The position numbers were made by a program, and so were the translations under genes. Shown here one piece after another: positions 44,284 through 55,160 of a DNA stretch of 64,000 bases. Source of the DNA: Heliocidaris erythrogramma (Eukaryota > Echinodermata > Echinoidea > Camarodonta > Echinometridae); the NCBI GenBank assembly GCA_025617745.1, contig CM046857.1, positions 29,420,094 through 29,484,093 of the forward strand, written 5' to 3'. The stretch's first letter is position 1; every line of letters begins with the position of its first letter. Below the pieces are notes generated by a model that saw only the letters and a list, made by a program, of their open reading frames with translations, ran no database searches and was not told the DNA's origin.

Positions 44284-46230
44284 TCAGCGACAAGATTAAT
44301 GATACAGGGAAATACAATAACAGGAAATATAAAAACATGTTTTAGGAGGGTTTTTTTCCCTCCGAGAGCATCGGAGAGATGGGAAAAGAAACATTGATAG
44401 TGCGAGCGAAAATTTGATAAACACAAGGGTAGGAAGATGAAAAGAGACTTAGAGCAACAGAGAAGGAAGGGGAGCCGAGAGCAGCTAAATAGCTGAAAAG
44501 ATAATGCAATGGGCGGAAAGATTCAGATGAAGACGAGAGAGAGAGAGAGAGAGAGAGAATGATAATGAATGAGAGGATAGAGTGAGAAAGATATAAGGAA
44601 ATCAGAGTAAATGAGAATAATGAGAGTTCAGGAGAGTGAACGGTGAGAAATGAAGAGTAGAGAATAAGACAAATATTGAGAAATTAAAAGGATTAAAAAC
44701 AAAAATTTTGAACAAACAAGAAAGTGCCAACAGGGTCATCGCTAGATGGGGTATGACACCCTCAAATTTAGAATACCTACACAAAGAGATCGAGTAGCGA
44801 CAACTCATGATTGGAACGCCATTTTGTTTCCACTGCTACGCAACATTTCTATTCAATTCCGATGAGCACCTGGGTGTTCTCAATAGAAAGAATTCAAACG
44901 CCATTTTGTTTCCAGAAAAGTCAGACGTCCATGTCGCTACTCATTATAAAGGTACTCAAATTTAAAAAAAAACTGCAAATGCAAATTGTGGCTTTTGGAG
45001 GAATTTTTAACAGCTGTTAGCAAATTTCAAGTAAGACGACAATGGCTTCGTGTTGATTTGATTTGATTTGATTTATTTTATTGCTGTTTGCCATTCTGTA
45101 CATGGTTTACATAATATTGAATCGATTAAAATTACAATATAAAAAAAAAAATATATGCGTATACACATAATATAAAAAAGGAATAAAACTGTATTGTTAA
45201 TGTAATGCAGAAAACAGTAAGCACGGTTTTATTCGCATATCATGAATATACATGCTTTTGTTATTTTACAAAAAAGTTGCCAAAAAAAATGGAAGAAAAA
45301 CATGGAAAGGGAGGGAGAAACCGTTTTGCTTCTATGCTAATTTAAATAGACATTCACTACAATAATGGATGGTCAGTTTAGAAATCCCCGGTCTGAATAG
45401 TAACACACTTAAAATGCCCGCAAAGAGAGGCAAAGGATTGATAATAGATTACAAAACAGTTATAATACATTGCCACGTTTTCAATAAAATCATGCATTTC
45501 AGATATTCAGATTCAGATTTAAAAAAAGATTATTTCCTTCTAGTATCAAATGAATTTAAAAATCAATACTTTTACACAATATAGAGGAAGGGGTGATATT
45601 CCATGATGGGGTCACCTTAAGGAGACAACTGAGACATACATCACGTGATAATGCAAACGTAAATGCATGTATCTAAATGCATAAAGATGATAATGTTATA
45701 TCCTTTACACAGTTTATTACAAGTACAGTATAAATGCAATGTAGGTTTTTTAAATCTGTATCCCCCAATAAAAGTGAACAATAGGCCTATCACACTGTAT
45801 CTTGTTTGATTTTTTTACGCTTGATCTTTTATGAATGACCATTTTAAAAGTTTCGTTACATTGGAGCTTATTATTTTTTACCTATAGATGGAGCTAAAGA
45901 GATATGGGCGTATCCAGCATATAGGCTGAAGCCGGCATGCATCCGGGGGGGGGGGGGGGGGGGGGTCTCTCTCAGACAAATGTGCCACCCAAGCGCGTCC
46001 ACACACTTCTAAAATGGACCGTAAATAGCGTTTTGTCCGACGTCTAATTTGCACCCCTATACGGCGTCACATCAGAAAAACATAGGCCTACCCTAAATGG
46101 TGTCAACGAGGTCATCACGCCACCCAAAAATACCCTAAGTGGCGTATAAAGTATTATGATACCAAGTACAATACCCTTAATCATGGGTGTCGATCCCGGG
46201 GAGGGGGGGGGGGTATATAATTTAAAAAAA
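44284..46230. other. non-coding; simple repeats and LINE-tail fragment
   Basis: Contains a GA-rich stretch (about 44340-44600, with (GA)n at 44540-44560), an inverted LINE-like tail of GATTT units at 45056-45080 followed by an AATAAA complement, and a run of about 22 G at 45946-45966 next to GGGCGTATCCAGC, which resembles the GGCGGATCC termini. No gene is supported. Confidence 0.4.
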
Positions 46231-46559
46231 ACTGAGGTGGGAGATGGCCTGTATTATCATCCCCCCAATATTTTTCGATAAAATTAATAAGAATTATGAT
46301 AAAACTAATAATTATCCAAAGTCACTTATGTTTGATCTTGAAATACCATCACATTCTTTAATGATTGGAAGTAATGAAATAAAAAATGCCATAATTTCAA
46401 TGCGAAAAGATCGAAGAAAATTCGTTCGCTCGCATTGTTATTCTCAATTGAGGGGGGTTCCGTCCATTAGCTTAGATCCGTGCATTCCTTCTTTGCATTA
46501 AAAAAAACATTTCGGGATGCTCTAAAATGAAAGTTTTATAGACAGATTTTTGAAAAAGT

Positions 46560-46900
46560 CCACCCCCGCTCGGTCGCTTCGCTCAGTGGCGTATCTAGGG
46601 GGCAGGGGCACTTTGAGGGGCCCAAAAAGAGCAAAGGAGAGAAAGAAAAAAGGGGGAAATTAAGATTATGCGCCCCCAAATCCGCAGGGTAAATGCACAA
46701 GAAATCTAGTTTTTGAAGGTTTGAAATCAGAAAATTTTCCAAAGCTTTGCTCCCTCGCATAATCATTTTCTTTTCAGGATCTCGTAATTTTGCGCCCCCA
46801 GTAGGCCTATATAGTTCTTGAATAGCTTAAGGGATTCAAAATTTGAAAAAAAAACTAAAGATGTAATTGCTTTGCTCGCTATATCAGTAAGTATCATATG
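46560..46900. repeat. dispersed repeat with GGCGTATCTAGGGGG end, + copy
   Basis: Shares blocks GCGCCCCCAAATCCGCAGGG, TGCACAAGAAATCT, AAAATTTTCCAAAGC and TTGCTTTGCTCGCTAT with 52320-52620, which runs in the opposite direction. No coding. Confidence 0.55.
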
Positions 46901-47551
46901 ACTCCTGCTAAGTATTACGTCCCCAATATAGGATAAAGTATATTAATAATGATTATTATAATGATAAAAATGATTATAATCATGATTTTCATCAAGACAC
47001 CAGTGCAGCCACCTGCTAGCCATTGCCCCTTTTAACGCTATCGGTACGCCATGTACGTATAACCACTGGCGTAGCCACCGCCCATCGGGGGCACGTGCCC
47101 CCATCCCATCTATAATGGCGAAGAAACTAAAAGGAAAGAAAAATGAGAGTAAAAGATAGGGAGAGGGAGAAAAAGTTTAACAGAAAGGACCACCTCCCAT
47201 ACCCTCCCCTTAATCGGTGGTCTTGTAAATTGGCATTTCATCTACCATGACTACCCAGAATAGTGCCCCCGCCACCCCCATGATACCAGTGACCCTCAGT
47301 GTATGGACCCACACTATACGCCTTTGTATAATCATGATAGTAATGCATTCTCATAATGTTCATGCTAATATAGGTTCTTAGTGCACTAGATACTGTCCCC
47401 TCTGTCCCTAGAAACCCTGTTTGTATGCCACCATGGTAACAGCGTATTCTCATTCAAAAAATACGTCCTTTAGAATGATATCTGTTTATAATGCTTCAAC
47501 CAAGAAAAATTACTTATTATTCATATCATTGTCTGCCACTTCCTTCCATGT

Positions 47552-47928
47552 TGGTTTCCAAACACCACTGAGGAGGTCTCAGATGCGTACCCAGTCCTGG
47601 TCACCCAAGCAGGATGGACCTTCCTCGTCTGGGCTATCATCTACATCTGGATGCTGGTCTATATTATCATCTATATCCTTACCACGATCTGCCGCAGGAA
47701 TAAGAACGGACCGGTCTACATGAACCCGCCTGTCATCACGGCCAACCTCCTCGCCGTCTTCTCGCTCAACCTCGCCTTCAATATCGTCTGGTCGTTCCTA
47801 TTCAGCAGGAGAGAGTTCGCGTGGTCGTTGGCTGATTCGTGCCTGTTGGCGTTCTCGGCGTACGTCTGCCTCTGGCTTAGTCACAGGAATGTGGAGAAGT
47901 ACCGTGACGTCATGAAAATTAACCATAA
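47552..47928 (+). pseudogene. multi-pass membrane protein pseudogene, first surviving exon
   Basis: The frame WFPNTTEEVSDAYPVLVTQA then GWTFLVWAIIYIW, three membrane segments and RDVMKINHK aligns with exon 2 of the intact - strand gene (58324-58699). The donor gtaaga (phase 2) is intact. Where the paralogue has CGCAG before the exon, this copy has CCATG, so the AG acceptor is lost. An in-frame stop (47489-47491) lies upstream. No first exon with a signal peptide was found. Confidence 0.7.
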
Positions 47929-48154
47929 GTAAGAGTTCAATGATAGTGGTAATTTTTTGTCCTATTTACACAGGTTAGCTGCATCAGTATTGATAATCAG
48001 ATAATGGTCTTCCTGAGGGCCCTGCAATTATTATTACCCAAGCATTACAAGGTACCAATGTGGGTAAAACATCTTTTCTAAGGATCTAACCCAGGACCTC
48101 TTGTATGAGAGTCAAGAGCCTTCACCAATAATAGTACAGTGCCCCCATATATGA

Positions 48155-48920
48155 CCCAGGGGCGTCGTGCTCAAAATTGCTGTCGGCAAATGCGTCGGCA
48201 AAAAAGTAGGGGGTAAAGGGAGAGAAAGAAAAAAGGGAAAGGAGAAAGGAGCTGGAGAAACAAAAAAGGAAAGAAAAAAGAAAAGGGAAATGAAAGGAAA
48301 ACGAAAACAGAAAGAAAAGAAGGAAAGGAAAACGGAAGGAAAGAAAAGGGAGGAAAATCTGGTCATTTTTTTTTGCTCGCTCGCTTAGGTCGCTCGCAAA
48401 AACACTGGGAAGTTAATATTTGGGCAAAAGGCGTCCCCCTTCGGCAATGGGCTGCAGCCCCCCTCCCCCGAGGATTTTCAAGTTACAGATATTTTCGAGC
48501 GCAGGTGCCGTGCCAGAATATCCACATATTTAGGCAGCGAGGTTCCCAGATAATTATGTAACTTCTGTATGTAACTTCGGTACATTTTCTCTACGAAATA
48601 TTAAAAAAATTGCTCGCTCGCAAATTTTTAGAAATTGAAAAGTTGATATTCGGGCAAATGACGTCCCCCTTCGGTAATGGGCTGCAGCCCTCTTCCCCGA
48701 GGATTTTCAAAGTTCCGATATTCGGGCAACCACCACTTCATATTCGGCAGCGAGGAGAAAGAATATCCACATACTTGGGCAGCGAGGTTCCCAGATAATT
48801 ATATAAGTTCTGGATGTAACTTCTATTCATTTTCACCACGAAATGTAAAAAAAAATTGCTGGCTCGTAAAATTTTAAAAATTGAAAAGTTGATATTCGGG
48901 CAATAAGCGTCAGCCCCCTC
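48155..48920 (+). repeat. dispersed element R, copy 2, with tandem 3' part
   Basis: The blocks match copy 1 at 20640-21160 (opposite orientation): GGGGCGTCG, AAAATTGCTGTCGGCAAA, purine-rich tract, GCTCGCAAAAACACTGG, GGGCTGCAGCCC and AGAATATCCACATATTT.GGCAGCG. The last part recurs: GATATTCGGGCAAATGACGT near 48644 and again near 48889, a period of about 230-245 bp. It lies in the intron between the two pseudogene exons. Confidence 0.65.
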
Positions 48921-49303
48921 CTTGCGATAATGGGCCTATATGATCAAGATATCTACATCTGTGATGTTCTTTTATTATTATTGGGGGGGGTGATTACCGT
49001 GCACCATTTTTGTCGGAAAATTCGGGTGTCACACCCTAAAAATTTGTTGCAAAATTTGCGCTTAATATTTTGGCTTGATATTGAGGTGTATGTTGCCTTG
49101 TACAAAATAGCTTATCATGAGTAGATTGTGAAGCATTAATAAAATATTCCACTTAAAAGAAATCCTCCCTAAAGATTGTGGGGAGGGGGAGTCCGTACTA
49201 CAATTCATAAAGTTCAGTTTCTCATGTTAACCTCTAAATAAAAGCAATGAACTAGACTTGCATCATCACACCAATTCTTTAATTTTGTTGTAACTTCATA
49301 TAG

Positions 49304-49813
49304 GGTAAATCTGTGGTGCAATCGAATCCTCCTTCAGAATGGCCTAGTGGTCTAAGCGACCTGGACCACCATCGCTACCCTCATCAACCTCTCTATTATG
49401 CTCCCATACCTAGTATAGCCGATGTGAAGAACCTCGCAGCGAGCCTTATATCACTCTCCATCCTCACCGTTGAAGTCGTCCTCTACTTCGTCATCGATAC
49501 CTTCTACTGGGATCGATATCTTCGCTACACGTTCACCGTCTATCCGATGGCACTGTCCGGAGTCATGGCGGAGAACTGGGATCCGGACAGTACGGCGTCG
49601 GTGTTCAACGCTGTTTTACTGGCTTTGGGAGGGGTCTGTTTCGTGATTAAGATTGTTCTTGTGGTCTTTGTTAGAGAAAGTTTAGATTCTAAACCTGCTC
49701 TCCCATCGGCAAGACGGGCAACAATCAATAAATACATTCTAGACGAGGAGGATACTAATTTGCCTAACATAACCATGACCAAAAAAATGTTATATGATAA
49801 TACTGTTAATTAA
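49304..49813 (+). pseudogene. multi-pass membrane protein pseudogene, fused exons 3 and 4
   Basis: The acceptor ATAG at 49300-49303 and one base complete the split codon from 47928; the frame reads NLWCNRILLQNGLVV, a stop TAA (49353-49355), then ATWTTIATLINLSIMLPY. The intact paralogue has Tyr at the stop position (GLAIYAAWTT). After 49410 the homology continues in another frame (ADVKNLAASLISLSI ... to a stop at 49811-49813), and the intron that separates exons 3 and 4 in the paralogue is missing. Stop, frameshift and lost acceptor together indicate a pseudogene. The last part alone stays open for about 130 codons. Confidence 0.75.
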
Positions 49814-50479
49814 AGTAGGGCCCATATCCCGCATAATCATTTTCTTTAAAATATATACATGTTTCAAATCTGCTAATCAAAATCCTATACTGCATTTTCA
49901 TATTGTTTCAACGATTATCGGTTGTCAACTCTAGGACTTTTCCCATTACTGTAAATATCCGGAAAATAACCCCAGAAAAGAAAGATTCAAACTTGAATAT
50001 CATCCGTTGATTCGTTTATATACAGAATAATATTTTTTTTACATAATTATACACTTTTATGTGAATCATTTGTTGATTTTCAAATATAAACCCGAACTAT
50101 AAAATGTCCCAAGTTTTTTTGTTTTGTTTGTTTTGTTTTGTTTGTTTGTTTGTTGTTGTTGTTGTTGTTGTTTTTTTTTGGGGGGGGGGGGAATCGTATT
50201 TTATAACTGCAAATTGCTTTGATTATCGAAAATTCAAGAAAAATTCTATAGACAATGACATAAAACAGTACTAAAATGTATGTAGGCGTATATCATGTAT
50301 ATGCATGGGCTTTCGAAGACAGTCCGCTGGTAAGCTAGTGCAAGTGGATGGGTTTGCGACTCCGGGGTTGTTTTTTTTTTTGTTGTTGTTGTTGAATATT
50401 TTAGTTATTTTCCTCCATTTAGAAGACTCACTGCTTCTGGAAATGCATGCATGCCCCCGGAAGGGGAGGGGGGGGGGGT
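49814..50479. other. non-coding; simple repeats
   Basis: TTTG/TTG microsatellite and a G run (about 50117-50190), then a second T/TTG tract (50370-50395). Nothing else seen. Confidence 0.4.
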
Positions 50480-51217
50480 GTAGAGCCCACAAAAATTAAT
50501 GTAAAAATCAACCACAAATGTAAAAATAACCACAAATGTAAAAACATTGCACCCGCAAATGTCAAAATAACCACAAATGTCATAACATGTCAACCACAAA
50601 TGTAAAAATAACCACAAATGTAATAAAAATCGCCCACAAATGTAAAAATCTGTTTAACCACAAATGTAAAAACATTTCGCCTACAAATGTAAAAATTTCC
50701 ATTTTTACCACAAATGTCATAACATGTCGACCGCAAATATAAAAACTCATTGCTTGCATAATGTACCCATGTAAGATAAGTTATTATGAGATGTATGTGT
50801 TTGTGCACGTGTATGCGTGTGTGAGAGGTTTTCCTGACCATTAAAATCCCTAAAATATTGAAACACCGTTTACTAGTGGTTTCCCTTTAATGATCGGTTT
50901 ACAGAGACGGGGATCGAGGAGCTGATCATAAACTTCAATGGCAAGAAAAATTCAGATAATCCATCGATCTCTACATAGAACAGCAACTAATACGATTCTA
51001 GTGAGGGCAATTAATGTTGTATCCCCCGAAAGTAGCCAGTCCATATCATTATTATTAACAGAATCAGACGTCTAGAGCGAACTCGAACTATTGTAAAAAT
51101 AGAATTTATTGCCCGCTAATTAACACGCAAAATCCCATTGGCATTTGCAGCTGCAATGTTTTTACATTTGTGGTAATTTTTACATTTGTGGTTGATTTTT
51201 ACATTTGTGGGCTCTAC
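50480..51217. mobile_element. foldback with inverted CCACAAATGTAAAAA minisatellites
   Basis: GTAGAGCCCACA at the left and TGTGGGCTCTAC at the right are exact terminal complements. From 50508 to about 50745 at least ten degenerate copies of CCACAAATGTAAAAAT.A are arranged in tandem. The right end (51156-51209) has about three copies in the opposite orientation. The centre (50750-51150) is unrelated AT-rich DNA. Non-coding. Confidence 0.8.
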
Positions 51218-52319
51218 AGGGGGTCACCACATTACGTGCTACGCAACCGCGTCCACAAAAAGCGTCGAAAAGGGTCTGTTTTCAGCCTTAAAGCGTCGTC
51301 GACGTAGCAGTGACAGAAATAAGTATTTGTATACCACAATATTCAAGGATGATACATGTCTGTGTTTGTATTGTTTCGCTTTTTCTTCATGGATTCCATG
51401 AATACACTATTGAAAATATCTTTGTCTTCTGTGAACCCGACAGTTCAAGAAACATTTGTATTTTGAATTATTATTGTATTATGTATTTACATTCTAAATG
51501 TGATTTACCTTGATTATGTTTGTTAATTTGTTATGAATGAATATCAATAAAATCCCTGTGGAGGGAAAAATATTGAAATTTTTTTTTTTTTTACAGAAAT
51601 ACCAAAGCACATTATGATGTGCTTTAGTTTGATATAAATGGATGGTTTCAAGTCAACAGATAATCACATGACTATGGAAAAGGGAAGCAAGAAAATGCCC
51701 CAGCATATATGATTTCTATCCATGCTGTCCTGCAACTATTAACGAATGGATAGGAATGATCTCATTCCAACAAGTCCTTCTTATTTTTCTTTTTCGTCTT
51801 AATCATATAGGCCTGTCAAACAAAGTGATATCTCAACAAACAAAGATTTCCCTTTGTTTTATAAAATGAACACGCCAGAATTGGCCACAAATTTCAATGT
51901 CAATATTGTGGTCGTTCTTCTCCTTTTGCCAAAGTAGGGCAGTGCTGTGTACTTATAATAATTAGGATGATAGAGAAATAAACTGAGATAAACAATGATA
52001 AGAGAAACTCGCAAATTTTTCTATTTTTAACACTAACAACACAATTTCTTGTGCATTTTACCCAGGAAATTTTGAAAGATTGACCACCGCAACTGAGCGT
52101 TAGAGAAGCTCGAATGTTGTACAATGATAAACGATTTTCTTTTCACTTACTTCTGCAATCGGGAGCAAAATTAACTAAAATCATTGAGAAATAGTGGAGA
52201 AATTCAGCAAGGCGACCTGAACCTGAGATTTCTTTCAAATGTTGAACTTTCGCAAATGCTGCTTTATACACTTTATCCTATATTTGGGGCTCAATATTTA
52301 GCAGGAGTCAGATGAAACT
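51218..52319. other. non-coding, nothing specific seen
   Basis: AT-rich; an AATAAA near 51547 and a T run at 51580. No exon or element ends recognised. Confidence 0.4.
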
Positions 52320-52620
52320 TACATGATAGCGAGCAAAGCAACAACAATTACTTTATTTTTCAGATTTTGAAGCCTTTAAGCTATTTAAGAATTCTATAAT
52401 GGGGCGAGAAAAGAAAATATCTACGCGAGGAAGCAAAGCGACAGAGCTTTGGAAAATTTTCGCATTTCAAACCCTTAAAAAAGCGAGATTTCTAGTGCAT
52501 TTACCCTGCGGATTTGGGGGAGCATAATCCGCAAGGTTTATGATTTTTCTTAATTTCCCCCTTTTTTTCTTTCTTTCCTTTGCGTTTTTGCGCCCCTCCA
52601 AGTGCCGCCCATGGTTCGTG
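52320..52620. repeat. dispersed repeat with GGCGTATCTAGG-type body, - copy
   Basis: Inverted relative to 46560-46900: GATAGCGAGCAAAGCAA, GAGCTTTGGAAAATTTTCGC, TTTCTAGTGCATTTACCCTG then CGGATTTGGGGG, and a pyrimidine-rich end. It lacks the outer end of the other copy. Confidence 0.55.
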
Positions 52621-52789
52621 CCTCCCTGCTTCCCCCCGTCATTCATTATCAAAATTACTAACAAAGTGCTGTTTCCCTTATTATGTTATAGAAGATGATA
52701 AAAACATAAACATATAAATTAGAATCCATATTAAGAAAAGGTAGAACGTGTTTTATGATTATCGTCAAAATTTAAGTTGCATTGAAGAT

Positions 52790-53010
52790 GTGTATGGAGT
52801 TAAGGATAAAATACTGTCTGAAACACGCACCATGAGTGGTGGAGGGCAGGCGTATTTCAGAACGGTTGAATTTAAAGCAATCATGCAGTGGATGTGTAAT
52901 ATCTGCCATTATTGTGAACTTTAGCTTGAGACGGGGTCAGTTCCGAGCTATTATTCTCTGTGCAATCTTCCGGACTCGATCAATTCTTCTCTTCTGTTCG
53001 TTTGACATAA
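52790..53010 (-). pseudogene. LINE C-terminal fragment
   Basis: On the - strand: KRRIDRVRKIAQRIIARN, a stop, then ADITHPLHDCFKFNRSEIRL, and FRQYFILNSIHIFNA. The pattern ADxxHPLHxxFxxxRSxxRL before a final F-P/L block is common at the C-terminus of several animal LINE ORF2 proteins. Short and interrupted; the family is not determined. Confidence 0.35.
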
Positions 53011-53254
53011 TTACCGAAAGTGCAAATGAGACTAAAAATTACCACACTTTTTTTTCTTCATAATATGTATGAACAACTTTAATCAGGGTGCTTTACAACG
53101 AAATAACCAAGACAAACGGTACAAAAGAACCTCATGACTGGTAGATAAATGTTAAAATGGTAAGAAACTTCTATAGGAAAAACATACCCTGATTCGTTTT
53201 CTTCTTCAAGAGTGGATTGACAGTTTGTGGAGTTTCCGAAGTTGGATCTGACCA

Positions 53255-53439
53255 TGGGCGCAAATCCAGGGGGACCTTTTGTTTGCTTGTCAGAGAATTT
53301 TGGAGGAAAACTAGACCCCAAAAATGGGATAACCTTTCTTTTTTTGTTGTTGTTGTCAGAAACTTTCAGACATTTCGGACAGTTAAATCATGTGGTCCCC
53401 CCCCCCCCCCTCGAACTTCAAAATGGATTTGCGCCACTG
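53255..53439. mobile_element. MITE with GGCGCAAATCCA termini
   Basis: GGGCGCAAATCCAGGGGG at the left and TGGATTTGCGCCACTGG at the right. Like the GGGGCGGATCC group it carries a run of about 16 C near the right end and a TTTGCTTGTCAGAGAATTTTGG block resembling the complement of its AATTCCCTGACAAGCAAA block. Confidence 0.6.
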
Positions 53440-53479
53440 GGTCTGACAGTTCGAGATGAGTAAAAGAACGGACACAGAG

Positions 53480-53680
53480 GGAAATGGGAAGGTTTAGAGA
53501 GAGAGAGAGAGTTATGCACACAGAGAGTACATGCAGTGCGCGAAGATATGAGGGAGAGAGAGAGGGGAAGGGGAGAAAGTGAAAAGAAGATAAACGAGAG
53601 AGAAATAGAGGAGAAAAGAGAAAGGAGAATTGAGAGGGGGTGTTAGAGAGAGGGAGAGAGATAGAGAAAGAGGGGGAATA
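53480..53680. repeat. GA-rich low-complexity tract
   Basis: Purine-rich, mostly GAGA with interruptions. The apparent frames on either strand are composition artefacts. Confidence 0.7.
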
Positions 53681-54841
53681 CAAATAAGCAACAAAAGAAA
53701 GTTGGGTCCTATACATAGGATATATATATGACTACAGATGACATGATGACAGAGAAGATAAGAAAATACAACGGGAAAGGTATGTGAAAATAATAATATA
53801 AGCACAGTTTTTGCAAAGCATGACGATTTTGATATATAACATAATAAACATTGTACATCTAAGCGTAATAAAAAGACCAATCTTAGATTGTTTATTAACT
53901 TTTATCAAATATGCTCTAGGCCATGACAGGTATACGAATGATTGCATTATAAAAGGTACATATTTAAAAAGAACAGTGTACAAATCATTTGAGGATGGAA
54001 GTGGCCCAGAACAAAAGCAACGTATCTTCCTCTCTTTATAAGACAAAGATTTCAGATATTAATCAGATATTCTATAAGATATTTGTCAATTTTTTCAAGT
54101 ACAAAACATTGCAAAAAGAAAGGGAAATTACAGGCCTTTCTTGACACAAAGTATTTTTCTTAATCTGTCCCATATTATGTACAGGATAAAAAGAGTGGGA
54201 AGATAATAAAAAAAATCAGAGTACTTAATAGTGAGTTTATGCATTATGTCCCTCTCCAAGTCGTTCTGTGATTGTAACATCGTGCTATGGTGTTATGATA
54301 ATTATTATCTAACAAATTGCACGGGTGTCGACCCATATTTTAGGAGGATGGATGAGAAGGGCAGCCTCACCCCCCACCCCCCCCCCCCCTGCACACTGAT
54401 TCGACTCTCCTGACAATTCATGAAAATTGTAATACTTCGGCACAAAGTATGTATCCTTGTTAAATTCATGTACGAGGAAATACTACATCTATGATTGTCT
54501 ATTCATCATCAGTCCATAAGAGGACGCTATTTAATTTTGATGCCACTTGCACAGGCATATTTTAATGCCTTATCGAGAGTAATGATGTTGGAAAATCAAC
54601 ATGACAATATGCTATCTTGATAATTATCCTTGAATTCCACAGTTTACTAAAAAGTGAAAGCATGGAATTTGGTGAATAAGTCATTTTGCCGAGTTTCATG
54701 GAGTAATGTCTTATACACTATATTTAATAATACTTTGCAAAAGCGGGGGGGGGGGGGGGGGGGGGGGGTAGCGATCTATTATCATATTTTAGCAGCAAAG
54801 CAGTTGTTTTTCTCTATATACTGTTGATCGACCTCCAATTA
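53681..54841. other. non-coding; C and G runs
   Basis: A C run at 54377-54388 and about 22 G at 54746-54768. Frames at 53732-54046 are AT-rich and not supported. Confidence 0.4.
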
Positions 54842-55160
54842 TTAAATCATGTGTTTATACGTAGTAGCGTCGACTTTGAACATCTTCACCACCAGATAGA
54901 CGGGGTCCCGGATGATCATGAGCACGGTCTTCGCGACGAAGAAGATGAAACTGAGGGAGACGAGGATGCCGCTGTAGACGAACACAGGACTATCGGGGTC
55001 GTCGCTGTTCGCGACCATGATACCAGCGAGTGCCCAAATAAAGGTCGGATAGACCATAAAGACGTATCGGGTGTAAGCATCGAAGACGAAGACCTCGAAG
55101 ACGAAGTAGACAATGAGGATGACGGCCAGGGTGGTCAGTGAAACGTAGGTGGCGACGTCG
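54842..55160 (-). CDS. exon 4 (terminal) of the seven-pass gene
   Basis: Acceptor TTCCTCAAACAG, stop TAA at 54844-54842. Encodes DVATYVSLTTLAVILIVYF through three membrane segments to KMFKVDATTYKHMI. The complementary + frame at 54824-55141 is a shadow. Confidence 0.8.

Noticed and set aside
54824..55141. Acidic 105-residue frame on the + strand
   Set aside because: It is the complement of exon 4 of the seven-pass gene, whose - frame has membrane segments and matches its paralogue.
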